This document shows, piece by piece, positions 63,827 through 64,000 of a stretch of 64,000 nucleotides of DNA (positions are counted from its first letter, which is position 1; each line of letters starts with the position of its first letter). The stretch is from Colias croceus (lineage: Eukaryota; Arthropoda; Insecta; Lepidoptera; Pieridae), in the NCBI RefSeq assembly GCF_905220415.1, contig NC_059558.1, forward strand, positions 1,314,501 through 1,378,500, written 5' to 3'. A model generated the notes under the pieces. That model was not told the DNA's origin, ran no database searches, and saw only the letters and a program-made list of their open reading frames with translations. A program made the position numbers and the translations under genes.

Positions 63827-64000
63827 GTAAGTGAAGAAAAGATAGGAGAAGCGTTTTCGAACGAAAGAGGGTTAAAAGAGTTTTAATTTTGAACAGATAT
63901 TTGAGTTAGAGAAACGTTCCCGAATGAAAAATATTTAAAAATTGGTCGAATATTCAAAATTGGGCAATAATGTTACTTGATGTGTAATTTCCAGATATTT

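Noticed and set aside
63991..64000. TTCCAG at the right edge as acceptor of the next exon
   Set aside because: Joining exon 58 (phase 2, ...TG) to the A at 63995 makes TGA; the family needs Trp there, so the true acceptor is probably beyond the window.

Overview
The window is AT-rich animal DNA with one very large, finely split gene on the + strand. The dispersed repeats (ends reading GGGCGAAGCCGCGGGC...CTAGT, poly-A tailed non-LTR retrotransposons, TTTCACTTCTGACACGT repeats) and the protein together suggest a moth or butterfly (Lepidoptera). I cannot name the species.

From 12,699 to 63,826 I can chain 58 coding exons with compatible phases and GT..AG borders into one open frame of about 6,551 codons, open at the 3' edge. 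It is the middle and distal part of a spectraplakin, the fly short stop (shot) / vertebrate MACF1-DST family of giant actin-microtubule cross-linkers. Exon 3 is a single 10.7-kb exon coding about 3,570 residues of plakin repeats. Exons 4-58 code about 2,930 residues of spectrin-repeat rod, ending in the strongly conserved THLKYFSQKQDV segment. The actin-binding CH domains and plakin domain (expected upstream) and the EF-hand/GAR microtubule-binding end (expected downstream) are outside the window. Exon 1 has its own candidate core promoter (Inr plus a correctly spaced DPE), so an internal promoter may start a form that lacks the actin-binding end. Exons 2+3 together are 10,833 nt, an exact multiple of three with phase 0 on both sides, so the whole plakin-repeat block can be skipped without a frameshift.

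Layout: 1-12,400 is non-coding, probably a shot intron or 5' flank, with degenerate LINEs (one 1.2-kb copy keeps most of the reverse-transcriptase palm) and SINE-like or Helitron-like repeats. 12,488-24,135 holds the internal promoter, leader exons and the plakin-repeat exon. 24,136-64,000 holds rod exons of 100-241 nt split by introns of about 0.1-3 kb that carry most of the repeats.

The most unusual structure is at splice borders. Exon 43 is preceded by five intact and one decayed copy of its own acceptor plus the first 18 nt of the exon; every intact copy leads to an early in-frame stop. The donor of the same exon is followed 8 nt later by a near-perfect 149-bp foldback element with a 6-bp target duplication. 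The exon 57 acceptor and exon 11 donor are also locally duplicated, again with immediate stops if the copy were used. Several other introns hold long hairpins.
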